Origin: Powellomyces hirtus
Taxonomy: Eukaryota; Chytridiomycota; Chytridiomycetes; Spizellomycetales; Powellomycetaceae
DNA length: 64,000 bases
Reading direction: 5' to 3'
Assembly (NCBI GenBank): GCA_025526995.1
Contig: JAHLKG010000005.1
Location: forward strand, 1,178,001 to 1,242,000
Below, piece after piece: positions 26,919-38,820 of this stretch. The notes below the pieces were generated by a model, which was not told the DNA's origin, searched no databases, and saw only the letters and a list, made by a program, of their open reading frames with translations. The first letter of the stretch is position 1; every line of letters begins with the position of its first letter. The translations under genes and the position numbers were made by a program.

Positions 26919-27210
26919 GATCACTTTAGTGTGCAGGCACTGTATCCCTCCCAATAATGGTTCCGAGTTCTAACGCGCAGGCTTCCATCAATCAGGGTTT
27001 CTGCGCGACCGCCACAATTACCACGAAGATAGCAAGTGTGCACGGCGCGCAGGGCCGCGCCATCGCGACAAGGGGATTCTTTTGTTTCGCTCCCCCCGCC
27101 AGATGATACATATTACAACAAGTATATATATTTGGTAGAGATAGTGCATGGAGCATAATTTATATATAGACGCAGGTGTACAGGTGTGATGTGCTAGGTT
27201 TCATAGCTTT

Positions 27211-28515
27211 TCAAACGGTGACTCCGTTGGCACGAGCATTTTTCCTCCTTTGCTGGACACCGGCACGTAGTATGTCGAGCACCTTGACTGTCTGTTCCCA
27301 CGAGATGCAAGCATCTGTTATAGACACGCCGTATTTCAGGTTCGTGGGTCCATCGGCTGGGAGGTTCTGACGGCCTTCCTGGAGGTGAGATTCGATCATC
27401 ACGCCGATGATGTTATCGGCAGTGGATTCGGGTCCGGCGGGTGCTGACATCTGGTCGGCGACAGACTGGGCAACCGCTGTTTGGCGGTTGTGGTCCTTGT
27501 TGGAGTTTCCGTGGGAGCAGTCAACCATGAGCTTGGGTTGCAGGCCTGCTTTCTTCACTTGTTCACGGTAACGTCGAATGTGCTCGGCAGAGTAGTTGGG
27601 ACCGTCGTGCCCGCCGCGGAGAATAACGTGGCAGGAATCGTTCCCGGTGGTATTGACGATTGCGCTGAGGCCCTGCTTGGTCACGGACAGGAAGTGATGG
27701 CCAACAGAGGCGGCTCGAATGGCGTCGAGAGCAATTCCAACATTTCCATCAGTACCTGGGAAAGTGATGCATGGAATCCGTTAGAACTGGATTTGGGATG
27801 TGGAAGCAATGGGCGCTTGATGAAAAGGATAGATACCATTTTTGAAACCGACAGGTACAGAAAGTCCCGAAGCAAGCTCACGGTGAACTTGAGATTCTGT
27901 AGTTCGAGCGCCAATTGCACCCCACGCAACCAGATCCCCGACGTACTGAGGGGTCAACGTATCCAAGAACTCACAGCCAGCTGGGATACCGGCTTCGTTC
28001 AGGTCCAGTAGCAGGCCGCGAGCGAGTTTGAGACCTTTGTTGATGGCGAAGTCTCCAGTCATGGAAGGATCATTGATGAGGCCCTTCCACCCTACTGTGG
28101 TCCGAGGCTTTTCGAAGTAGACTCTCATGATAATGCACAGATCGTCATTTGCGGTCTCGGCGTAGGTTTTCAGAAGTTGAGAGTACTCCTTGGCGGCTTT
28201 GACATCGTGGATGCTGCATGGTCCAACCACGCAGAGCAGTTTGTCGGAGGTGCCTTTGATGCAAGCTTCGGCCTCGGCACGACCGCGAGCAACGGTCCTT
28301 CCGGCCGCCTGTGTGAGAGGGAAGTCCTCCATTAGTATTTGAGGAGGAATCCTAAACGCAACATCAAGTTAGAAAGATTCGCTGATAGTCTACGCTCGAT
28401 GGGAGGGGATAGAGACTCACAAAGGCTTGATGTCGGCGATTCTCCTGTCGTCGAGCTCATTGAGGGCAATGGGACGGTTCTTTTCAGAGACGACGGGACC
28501 GTTGCTTGTAGTCAT
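27211..28515 (-). CDS. ARO4: 3-deoxy-7-phosphoheptulonate synthase (DAHP synthase)
   Basis: Three minus-strand exons, 28515..28421, 28351..27837 and 27755..27211, give 384 residues, close to yeast Aro3/Aro4 (370). Class I type motifs are clear: VVGPCSIHD, MRVYFEKPRTTVGWKGLIND, GAIGARTTESQVHRELASG, PVGFKNGTDGN, LRGGHDGPNY, MVDCSHGNSNKDH and GVMIESHLQEG. The enzyme condenses phosphoenolpyruvate with erythrose 4-phosphate, the first step of the shikimate pathway. Aromatic amino-acid feedback is usual in this type, but whether this copy is Tyr- or Phe-sensitive cannot be told. The gene symbol is by family only. Confidence 0.95.
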
Positions 28516-28819
28516 TCTTGTTATTGTGTGGTTGTGTGAGAAAGGATGGGAGGGAGGAAGGAGGTCACGGAGATCGAGGAGGTTTTGACTATGTCTGTTA
28601 CAATAATAAAAACTCAATGCTTCACTCACTCTCCCTTGACATCACCGAGTCTGGAAACGCGATGATTGATCTGATCTGATCTGCTCCTAACGCCAGGTGA
28701 GTCAGAAAACGCGTCACCGTTTCCATTTCATCTATTCTGATGAAGAACACTTTTTTTTTCTAACGCAATCTAAATTGTCTGCATTTACCGGCGAGGTTCT
28801 AAATTAATGTCTGTCTATG
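28516..28819. other. Intergenic upstream of DAHP synthase
   Basis: No supported coding feature. It contains the DAHP synthase 5' leader and the 3' end of the pseudogene on the same strand. Confidence 0.5.
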
Positions 28820-30005
28820 CTACCAGCTCCCTCTTGCCAGTAGAGCATGAGCGCGACCAGACGGATGTAAACAGTCAATCTCGGAGATCATATCCAGTCC
28901 GAATTCGCTCTGATGCGTGGCCAAGAGATGGTCAATAACTCATCGCGCATCGAAGGGGAATACTGAACACTCACCATATGAATTCCACCAATGCCGGGGT
29001 CACCAATCACCGCAAAATCGCTGTTCCGGTCCATATATGATTCCGCAATGCGAAATTTGCATCACGCTCTCATTCCATCCATCAGCTGCCTTGTCCATCC
29101 GAGAGCGCCAATGCCCGCAAGCCGAGTCGCCACCGAGGAAAGCACAGGGACATGCCACAACTCCGCCTACTTCACGCAATGTGCCGCAGTACTTTTGTTT
29201 CTTAGTGAATCCAAACAGCTCGCTTACTTAAAAAATGGTTGAAATGTGGGCAATCTGGACAAAGGGTCGCTGAGAAGGAAATTCACCGGTCAATCATGCA
29301 CACTATACCGATTTGGGGAGGGAAACTCGCATGCGTTCAATGGTCTCACGGATGACTTTCTCGTATTTGTCTGGTGATGACCAGTTAGCACAGGACAGTT
29401 ACAGGTCATTGGCTCCGATCAGAAGCGTCAGTTCTATTTTCATTGAACGTACAATTTGAGCACGCAGAACAACCGTTGCCTACAAGCCGGGTATCACACT
29501 GTACCTTCCAATCGTTCTTGTTATCCACAATGGTCCTTTTGTACTACGTGTTCAATCAACATGTCAAGTTCCGTGTCCAAGTTGGACACAAGCGCTCCAG
29601 AGAGAGCAACGTTGTGGCCGAATGATTTTTGGTATACATAAACGGGCAGATGACCCCATAACAGGGCTTGAACAGATTTTTGCCCGTGGAAGCGCCAGTC
29701 ACCGACGGCGAGTAGGCTTGAAGATCACCAGGCTCGAAACACCAGCGGCGCCTCCAGACGCATAAGGACGTTCCCGGTGCTCTTATAACAGGCCCAAGCC
29801 GTTTTCTCCAAAGTCTTCGGAGAACAAGCCAGAGCCAATGCTATCTCCAAGAACGAAGAAAGCCTTGTTGTCATCTGGCCGAATATCTTCAAATAGGGGG
29901 TAAAATTGAACAAAGGCTTAGCTGGAGACAATTGAAGAAGCTGCTCTGAGGCGTTTGCGCATCGCCGGACGCACCGAGCAGCGACAACAGAGGGAGAGCA
30001 TTCAT
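28820..30005 (-). pseudogene. Broken SGNH/GDSL esterase, phospholipase-B-like
   Basis: Reading the minus strand, conserved blocks of a secreted SGNH hydrolase appear in the right order but in shifting frames. First comes a signal-peptide-like start, MNALPLLSLLGASGDAQT. Then YPLFEDIRPDDNKAFFVLGD with the block I GDS motif, YASGGAAGV, YSPSVTGASTGKNLF, HNVALSGALVSNLDTEL, and LTLLIGANDL (block III GxND), followed at once by an in-frame TAA. Next are KYEKVIRETIERMRVSLPKS, CPCAFLGG and NSDFAVIGDPGIGG, and finally IDCLHPSGRAH with the catalytic DxxH near 28860. Five or more frame changes plus the nonsense codon make a functional product unlikely. The order matches animal and fungal phospholipase B/PLB1-like lipases. 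Confidence 0.8.
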
Positions 30006-30992
30006 CTTGGAGGGAATGAGCGAGCCAGGGCAAGAATGGACCTTTGCTTGCCCGCATGCTTCATATACGTTCGCAGTTCATCCCACTTCATTTTCATGAA
30101 TCTCCGCATATTCTTTCTTGGACGACCCTCTGCCTGCTGAATTCTGAATCTTACGACCAGTTTTGTCCACAGCCCTAAATATATATGGCGTGCTTTTCGT
30201 ACATCCAAGCCACAAAAGCTGCTTCTGCGCAGCAACGCATGTCTCCGCACCTCCGCTTATGGGCCAAGTTGGCCAACCCCCATTTTGAAGTGCAAAAACC
30301 CAGGCGAGAAGAATCACTACTAATACCTCCTGGAATAAGGGTGCTCCCCGTCATGACATGTTTGCTCTTCCCCGTGTACGCGTGTCAGAATCAAGCAGGT
30401 CGGACTCTGTAGACGCGGGAAAAAAAGGTGGAGGGGCTAAGTATATGGGATATTTACTGCACAGTCCGTAAACTAAGGTACTTCGGTTCAAAGCTATGGC
30501 GGACCCTGGGATCATACTATCACGAGGAGGGTCGGGAATGTGGAAAAAAGAGCACTGGGTAGCTATACAGAGCGGATAGAAAAAAAACCGGCAAAGTATG
30601 CGCCCATTGATATGCGTTACGGCGAATCTTGCTTTTCCACGCCGGCGCTCGTGCCACTGCAACTCCTCCGCTCCCGCCGTGCCTAGACGATGCCATCTTG
30701 TAAAGCAAATGAAACGAAACTGGGTCTCTGTTTTGGAGAGCATTTTCAACGTGGCGTGGAATACGGCGAAATGCAAGAGACATTTTTAATTTATCTTCTT
30801 GATCCGTCGAATGGCTGTACATGGCATGCCCTCCCGGAGTGCGAAACCTCCTGGGCAGTAAGTGGACCGGTGAACTTCCGTGGACGGATACCTGACTCGT
30901 GTTGTGGCTTGCGCGAAGGGCAGCGCTTGTCAATTGTAAAGCTGGTCAAGAGTTACTGTCCAATTGGTTGCTTTCTCTGAATACAGTCCAAG
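30006..30992. other. Intergenic, about 1 kb
   Basis: Divergent spacer between the SGNH pseudogene and the MIC26/27 gene. Several open frames of 60-140 codons exist on both strands but none shows a domain, plausible splice structure or coding-like composition. I see nothing I can support. Confidence 0.5.
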
Positions 30993-32106
30993 ATGAACCG
31001 CTCAGTACCCAACCTCATGCCTCTCATGAGTGCCAAAAGAGCACAGTCCAGCCGATTGTTCACTGCTAACCAGGTATTTGTTTGTAGTTAGTTGGTGGCG
31101 TCAAGTCATTAGCACCCGGCCGACTCGGGATAAACTGATGCTCATGCCAATTTCAGTCAAGAGGTTTTCTTTTGGTAGCAGCAACGGCCACTGGCGGATT
31201 GATCACAGCAGCTGGAACCCTTGGAGAGGTCCACACTGAGGGCCCAAAATCGGTCTTTGTTCCACGACGGGAAAAGCTCAGCATTTACGACGCACCGCAG
31301 CAGGATTACATCAAAGTCGATGAGCCAAGCCCGCTGGAGCTTGCCATTCGCTTGGTATGGAAACGTTCTCCCTGTGATGGCAGAGTCTGGCCTGAGGATG
31401 TCTGCTTTGGCTTCTTCGCCGCTTGACATCACAGTATCGTGAAGATCTTGAGAGTTCTGACCAAAATGCTGCTTCTCAGACTCGATGGAAAGTCACCGAT
31501 GCGTTTTCATCCACTCGCGCGCAAGTACAAACTGTTGTAGACGAATGGCTGAAGGTAGAAGCAAAGATCTCTGGTATGAACATATTCGAAGAACATTAAT
31601 ATTGCTGATGGAGAGGTTATGGGGTTTAGTTTCCGAATGGCTTACCTATTCCCTGCTCCGATGGCCATAGAAACCATACAGCGATATGTTGCACCGGAGG
31701 AGAAAGTCATTCCGGGAGCCATTTACGTAACCCTGGCCGGCTTCGCAGGTTCTATTGTCGCGAAGCAAAGTAAGTGGAGGGAGCATTGGCGAGATTCTTC
31801 TCATTATTCATGAGTTTCCATGTTTGTTTTCTAGGAAGTCTGCCCGCGCGATTTGCCGCACCCACTGCGTTCGCCACCACCGCCTTCATCTACCTGTACC
31901 CGCGAACGTCTCGCAACATCACAAATTCTGCATACCAGAGCGTCACGGGCAACATCCACTTACCGCCAATAACAGATTCGCTTCCCGATATCTCAGGGAC
32001 GCTGAACAGCATCGTGAACTCGGTCAAGTCCCTTCTGGGTGACTCTTCTGCATCTTCTTCTTTTTCTACGACTTCATCGCCGTTGACCAAAGCCCCAAAG
32101 GAATAA
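30993..32106 (+). CDS. MICOS complex subunit MIC26/MIC27 (apolipoprotein O family)
   Basis: Five exons, 30993..31073, 31157..31354, 31435..31573, 31671..31769 and 31835..32106, join in frame to 262 residues. The N-terminus is basic and could target mitochondria. A first membrane segment covers RGFLLVAATATGGLITAAG. The family segment FVPRREKLSIYDAPQQDYIK follows, like the PxKLPIY start of APOO proteins. A helical stretch (TRWKVTDAFSSTRAQVQTVV) leads to YVAPEEKVIPGAIYVTLAGF, the conserved V-A-P-x-E...PG...Y core, and the second membrane region. FIYLYPRTSRNI closes the conserved part, and a Ser/Thr-rich tail ends the protein. MIC26/27 bind cardiolipin and help shape cristae junctions in the inner mitochondrial membrane. 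Confidence 0.88.
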
Positions 32107-32395
32107 ATACATTAATTTGCACCTCTTGTCACATCTCTACAGTTTGCAAATGAGAGTCGATCTGTAATGACCGTGGATGGGCAGAGTCCATATACACAAA
32201 CGAATCTTTCACAGCGGGTATGCAATAGAAGGATGAAAGTCAACTTAAGTATATTTGTACACCAAAATCGAGGTGAGGCTGCGAACGAACAGGTGCTGTA
32301 TGTCTCCCTCGCGCGTCACCAAGAACGCCCTCTGCAATGTCCTGTACTTCCCACCATCCCACCGTCGCTTGTCCGATATTACGACTTTATCTACT

Positions 32396-35300
32396 TCAAA
32401 TAATAAAACTGTAGCTCTCTTCCTCGGTCTTCAGGCTCTTGGCCAGGTTGACAATCCTGATGGCACAGTTCATCAGAGGACCATTCTGCGCTTGAGGAGC
32501 ATCACCAAGCTCTTGGCCTCCCATTTTCACGAGAAGCGTAATCACTTGATCCAATGCCGAATGAGCCTTGGCAACATGATTTCGCAGCCGTGCAATGTCA
32601 GAAACGCCGTCGGGGATAACAGACTCCGCACCGGGTGCAGTCTCGATGACCCCATGGCTTGGGTTAGGCGCAGAACCGGTGACTTGTGGTTTACCAACTA
32701 GATCATCGTATTCGACAGAATTCCCAAGCCACTTGTCTGTAGTAACTTTTCCAGTCTCGCTAGAAGTAATTTCGAATGCAGGCGCATTTGGGTTCAGCCA
32801 TCCTGACGGTTTCACAGGAGCTAAGGCTGATGTAACAGATGGCTTTGGCCCTTTGATGCGGTTCAGTTCTTCTTCGACACTGCCAAACTAAGAGCACATT
32901 GGATCGTATCAGAACCAGGAGATGATTCAATACAGCAGGCATCAAAGTAATGTGACTCACCGGCTGGGATATGTCCCAGGGCACGAATGCTGTGGTCGCG
33001 ACTGGCCATCCCGTGGCAGGTGCAGAGGTGGGCGCTGAATTGCTCCAGAAGCTGCCATCCTTGACCACCGGCAAAACACTTTGATTCGGGGGCAGTGCCC
33101 ATGGATCAACAGCCTTTTCCACAGTTGACGTGGGTGCCTTGCCACGCGGAACTTGCACTTGCTCAGTACCCTCGGCAGATCGGCTAACGGGGGTTACCTC
33201 GATAAGCTCATCCTCCCACTCATTTGGAACTGCACCCTTTCCGCAATATTGAAAAGTGACACCACCAAAGCCTTTGCCTAACCTTTCGCGCAACTGCGTG
33301 GGCAACGTCAGCAATCATCAGCTTTTGGACAGTTGATAGCAAGCCTTCTCACCTCATAGCTTTGATACACAGTCGCTGCCGACGCCACATCTTTGAATTT
33401 GGCGTACCACAAATTGTCTTCATTTTGCTGAACTGCGGTCACAAAGTTCGGGAACTTCTGGAGTTCTTCAATAAGTTCCTGGCCGATTCCGGGTGCAATA
33501 TTGCGAATAGAAACAACGTTCGTCATGATCTGCATTCCGAAAGCCACATGAGAACCAAATCAGATATGCAAAATTTACATGACATCCTACCTCATAAGGC
33601 CAAGATTGTTCGACCTGGCGTGCTGGAAAGTGCTCAGCATCGGACATGGCGCCCATTTTCTGGGGGTTCATTCCATTGAATAGTGATACAGCGACTCCCG
33701 ACATGGGTTTCAGCGGGGTATCTTCTGGGTTACATGCTTGGGATTGAGATTTCTGGGGAGAACTTTCGCTCTGGGCGCTGACCGAGTTGGTGTCCCACGC
33801 GTGAAGCTGGCTGTTCAAGTCCGACAAGGAGTTGGATGAGTTTTGTTGAGGATTGCTTGAAAGGGAAGATGTTGAGCGAACTGTGTGAACTCGTCGTCCG
33901 GGAAAGACTGAAACAAGGTCGGTTGACGCATTCAGATCAGTAAGGGCATGCTCTGCGGATTCTTTGTCTTTGAAAGTGATTCGGCTGCGAGCCGGCTCGT
34001 AGTTCAAACTTTCAAAACCTGGGTACGTTTTGAACAGTTTGAGCAGCTCGACTTCACTCCAATGTAATGTAATGGTTTGAATGGCGTTGGAAGGTTCCCC
34101 GGGAAGTGTTCTGGTGACCCCTTCGAGTTCCTTCTTCGAGAAATTGGCCCGCCAGTGGCTCGCCACACTACGAAGCGTGGTAACAGCTTCCGCCGCATGG
34201 CACGCATCTTCAAAGATAGCGCGGAAGGAACCGACTCCAAATCTCATGCGTTGGAAACCAGGCAGGGCGGCGCAGATCGCTTTGATGTCCGCCTGAGATG
34301 CCATTAGTGATCGCGGAACGAGTGGACATTGAAAAAGCAGTAAATACCTTATCCGACGCGCCTAACGAGCCCACAAAGAGTGTCCGTGTGCCCATTGGGT
34401 TTGCAACTGGTGGGCGTTCGTGCAGAGGAGTCTCACATCTAACCGCATTCTCCCACTCCTGAACCCTCGTCTCTATTGGCGGTAGCTTTGGAGGAACTGG
34501 AGCTTCCCAGCTAAGAAGAGGTTGTTCCACCAATGATTGGTTTGATTGCTGTGAATATCTCTTGTTGATTTCAGGTTTGGGTGCGCTGAAATCTTTTTCC
34601 TCAGCAGGTGAACGATTACTGATGGGGGCCGCAAATCGATTATTGTAATCCGACTTGACGATAGGAGGCTTCTCGTCCGCGCTATAGCGAGCGGCAGCTG
34701 AAGGGGGCCTGCTAGCGTAATCGTACTTGGTAGTGGTATCGCGGTTCTCGACCGCGTACCTGGTGACTGCCGGGGTCGCTCGACCCGAGGCTTCGCCTTT
34801 CATGGTGTCCTCCTTGTCATCTACCATGTAACGGTTACCGGGCTGAGCTGATCTGTTTGAATATTCCACTCTAATATTTGTGAAATCCCTAAGATCCTTG
34901 GTCGCTTTGGCCGCGTAGGCATGGTTCACGTAATCGACGATGATAGAGTCGCGGAGATGGCGACAAGTCATATATCCCGGGTATGATTCCAAGATGGCTT
35001 GGAGACCGTCAATGCTCAAGGACCATGGGCAGCGTACGAACAATGCTCCAGCATAAGTATCGGAAGTTGGCGGCTTAATGGGCGGGGGACGAGTGCGGGG
35101 TTGAGCTTTCTTGATCAGAGTCGGTGTGACATGTTTCTCTCCTTCCATGCGTCCAACTGCTCTGGCAGCTTGGTCGCGCGTTTCGAACCACGCGTAGAAT
35201 CCCTCTTCCTGGAAACATATGCGCTCGAATCCTTCCAACGATCCAATTGAATGGCGAAGACTGAATTTGACATGTGGCAGATCGGACGCGCTAATGAAGA

Positions 35301-36726
35301 TGGCGGAATCGGATGGAGGCTTCTCGATAGCAAAGGATGGTTGAAGTGTGCCAGTTGGGACGTCGTAAGGATCAACTGGCATTGCTTCTGAAGCCGCAAA
35401 TGGCGCTGCATTTATTGAGGCTGCCGATAAGATCGAATCCGCCCGGGGCCGGCCCTGTGCCACGAGGTGCGGGGAAGCCGAGATGGAATCTCGGGTCGGG
35501 GACATGGTCGGTGAGTCTACTAGGTTGCTCATAGCCCCACCGAGTGTTTCAGGCCCAAACTCTATGATAAGATCTGTCGTGCTTTCAAGATCGCGTAGAG
35601 CTTGAAATGCATGGTCCGTGTCGTAGAATCTCGCCAGCAGCTGCCCATATTCAGGCTTAAGCTCCTGAAGCCCACTGTACCCCTGCAAAATCTCTGTAAT
35701 CCTCACAATGGGCAGCCACGACGGGAGAGTTAAGTAAAGAACGGAGGTTCTTGGTGCCGATGTCGAGCGACTGATAATCGGATTCATAGATTGGACGATT
35801 TCTGCTGGCGCGGGCATCACTTCCATTCTGGTGTTTTTCATGAAATGCTCCGCAGCAGTCTTTCCGAATTGTTCATTCTCGAAACCCAGACAGAGTCCAT
35901 CCGGCTGGAGAGACATGCACTTGAAACCCTTCATCCGGACAACATGCGATTTCAGTTTGGCATAGCTCAGGTCATCGGGAATGGCTGAAAGGTGCACCCA
36001 CGTCAACACCTGGGGTTGAAGTCGCATCGGGGTCTCAGGAGGCGGTTGGAACGAGGCATGAGAGGGTTTGGCGGCGGCCCGTCGTTCCATTATTGTCCGG
36101 ACACGTTCATGAGAATGTGAAAATGTGGCAGGGATGTTCGTATGCTCTAGTAAATCATCCATCGCATCCTCAGCGCAGAATACGTCACGAAAGATGGCAA
36201 AATACTTCTGCACGGAGGGTTTCGATCGGGCAGACTTTTCAACATGACGTTTGTCTCGCAAGTCATCGGATTCGAGAATATCAAACAGCTCAAATCCTCG
36301 ATAGCACTTCAGAATTTTCTCGATTTCCTCAGCGCTTAACGGGGAGCCGGTGGGCGGAAGATACAAGACCGAATTCGGTGACGCGTTGTTTGGAGGCATT
36401 TCCTGCCATATGTAATCTTCCTCAGCATATGTGATGACTATGGTGGTGCTTGAAGCGATGCTCTCGAGCGCCACTCTGGCATCCTGCGGAGTTTTATAAA
36501 TTACGAGGATGCGGTCTAGAAAGAAAACAATGGCAATATGTTTGAGCTATGGATCAATGAATTTACGCAAACACGAGAATTCCCGCTTACCGTCGTAGTG
36601 AAAGATCATGCGCTCAAAGCCAGTGTCATGGTTTGCGCGAAGAAAATCCAAGAAGTCAGCGCGGTCCTTCCCAGCGGGCAGAGCATTCACCGCAAGGGTC
36701 CGCAGTGGGCCTTGTGCAGACATCAT
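32396..36726 (-). CDS. Multi-RRM-like repeat protein, about nine copies
   Basis: Six minus-strand exons, 36726..36591, 36515..34348, 34292..33591, 33529..33353, 33293..32961 and 32887..32396, close exactly to 1335 residues. The first 960 or so residues hold about nine diverged RRM-like units. Each begins with a beta-strand such as TLAVNALP, SVLYLPPTG, LTWVHLSAIP, SVLYLTLP, AIFISASDLP, ALFVRCPW, TLFVGSLG, TITLHW or VVSIRNIA. Each then has a helix ending in YPGF/YRGF/MKGF-like turns, and an RNP1-like strand such as KYFAIFRD, GQLLARFYD, EGFYAWFETRD, DSIIVDYVN or LWYAKFKD followed by A-x-x-A...L. The C-terminal 300 residues are disordered with one helix near the end. RNP1 aromatic positions are only partly kept, so some units may bind protein rather than RNA. 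I do not recognise a named orthologue. Confidence 0.85.
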
Positions 36727-37269
36727 AGGAAGAAGGGGCCCTCACGCCAATGCCGTATTGCAATGTAAAGGACACTTTGGTGCAAAACGATTGCACTGAA
36801 ATCAAGGTTGCGAGCAGGAATTCTCGACTGCTGCGCGGGCAGAGTGGGGGATCCTCTTGCTGCGGCCGCGACGAATATGTGGGAGAGAGACCGGTGAGCC
36901 TGTTGGGACTGAGCAGCTGGTCGAGCGGAAACGGGGGGGGGGGGGGGGGTTGTTAACGCAAAAGACGATGAGCTGCGCTGAATCTTTGCGGACAGAAACT
37001 AAGGGGAAGAAGGCACGAGAACGCAGGCCCGGCCCGCCCACTTGCGCATTGTATTTGCAAACACCCTTCGCCCGCTACGCGTGGCACACGCGTTATTTTC
37101 ATTGAATTTGGACAATGGTCTTCGCTTTACGTTGCATTTTGTGGCCGTTGCTTCTACAGGATGCTTCTACATACACATGATTCTTTTCTACCTAAAATCA
37201 ATCTAACTATGGACTATTCTACAAAAACAAGTTCCTGGCACTGGGCATGTCTGTATTTTCCTTGCACTT
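36727..37269. other. Intergenic
   Basis: This holds the upstream region of the multi-RRM gene and the 3' flank of the EndoU gene. A 17-base G homopolymer lies at 36933..36949. No gene supported. Confidence 0.55.
36933..36949 (+). repeat. Poly-G homopolymer, 17 bases
   Basis: Seventeen consecutive G residues lie about 200 bases upstream of the multi-RRM gene start. On the transcribed strand this reads as poly-C. Such runs are prone to slippage and can form G-quadruplexes, and they are also error-prone in sequencing. Confidence 0.85.
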
Positions 37270-38640
37270 CTAACCAGAAACCGGGTACACCGAACCCAAT
37301 CTCACAACTCCCCTAGATTGGAATTTGTGGCATTTCAAGTTGAGCTCTACTCCGTCAAGGACCACATTGTTGTCCTCTAAGCCCGCCAAGAACACCAAGG
37401 TGTAAAGGGCGATTTCAAACTCAGGCGAAGTTCCAATGAAGAATGTAGACACCGGCTTGACCTCCCCGTGCCAACTCAGCTGGAAACTCAGGATATGTGA
37501 GGATTCTGGTTGCGTGGCATGTCTACTGCCACGAGGTGTGATCCATCCGCGATACTCTGCATTTCCATTGGTTTCTTCGATATGATATTGCACCCAGTTG
37601 TGGAAACCTATTGTCTCCCCTCCTTTGATTTCGCCGCAAAAGGTGTGCTCAAAAGAAGACGAATCGTTCGCAGCTTGCCTCCTATAAAGCTAGTGACCCA
37701 TGTGCGAGAAGGTTAACAGTTGGGGTCTAGCGACAATCTTTACGCATGAGCAAGGCTTGACTTACGTCAAACCAGATGCTCTTCAACAGCTTGCCAAATT
37801 CGCTCATGCTTTGCGGTGCCAGGTTTTTGGCCACAAGGTACCTGCATGAGTTTCTTAGAAATCAGTTCTTCCATTTAACAATCTTACTATGTGACATTCA
37901 TCTTGTTACCTGTGCAAGTAGAGAATTGGTGCCGTTTTCGAAATCTCCTCAACAAAAATGGTTTGTTCTCTGATCTCATCCGCGGTAACCTGCTCGGCTT
38001 TGCCCCCATGGGCAATGTAATTGTCGAGCAACTTCCGGAAGTGTACGTAGGTAGGATACTGTTGGAAGATCGCAGGGGATACATTTCTGAAAAGCGGCTC
38101 GCGGGCTACGTCTGCTGTTCCATACACTTTCGTTGTCTGCTGCAAGTTAAGTACGAAATCGCGACCGGGCTGAAGTCGGTTGCCGTCAAGCGCCCAAAGC
38201 TTAGAGGCAGCTTCTGCAATACTAGCGAGCTCCTCCCTGGTCGGCTCAATTCCGACAACAGGAGCTGCCGAGGGAAACGGAGCATGGGGGACTTGCTGCT
38301 CGTGTTGTTGGTGTTGCTGCTGGTGCTGCGGAGCTCCCTGAGCCCACGCATTGTTTGGCTGGTGTTGCTGCGGTTGCTGCGGTTGTGGCTGGTGCTGCTG
38401 CTGGTGCGGAGCGCCGTTAGACCAGGCATTCCCTTGCTGCGGCTGCTGCGCTGGCTGGGGCTGCCATTGCTGCTGTTGAGGAGGTTGCTGATACTGCTGC
38501 TGGTGGGCGGGCTGTTGCGGCTGCGACTGCGCTGCCCCCTTTTGGCTTTCGTGGAAGATGGCCTTCAGAAATTTCTTGATTTTACCAAATCCGATCTTCT
38601 TGAGGATGAGGACCAACTCGTGAAGTGGGTCCGTGGCCAT
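37270..38640 (-). CDS. EndoU-family endoribonuclease with Gln-rich linker
   Basis: Three exons, 38640..37910, 37841..37766 and 37689..37270, give 408 residues. Residues 1-35 are a short helical leader. Residues 36-120 are a Gln/Pro/His-rich linker containing repeated QQPQQ and NAWxxGAPxHQQQ units. The EndoU domain follows: ASKLWALDGNRLQPGRDF, FRKLLDNYI, RYLVAKNLAP and SMSEFGKLLKSIWFD. Catalytic residues are visible in SSFEHTFCGE (first His), GFHNWVQYHI (second His) and GEVKPVSTFFIGTSPEFE (Lys). EndoU enzymes cut RNA at uridines and leave 2',3'-cyclic phosphates, in a metal-dependent way in several animal members. The N-terminal MATDPLHELVLILKKIGFGK has no signal-peptide character, so the enzyme is probably intracellular. 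Confidence 0.93.
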
Positions 38641-38820
38641 TTTATCCTGTTGAAGTTGTCAAGTCCAAGGGAAAGAGTGCAACAAAGAGAGGAGTCGGAG
38701 ATGAAGCGGAGCACAGCGTCACGTGATGGCCATCAATGACAACGAACTCAGATTCCCAAAAGATTTAGAACGAGGGGTCGACGCAGACTTCAAGTCAATC
38801 TCAGGCGGTAGATCTACTGT

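Noticed and set aside
30351..30933. Minus-strand frames of 137-141 codons in the 30-31 kb spacer
   Set aside because: Composition looks random and no homologous motif was recognised.
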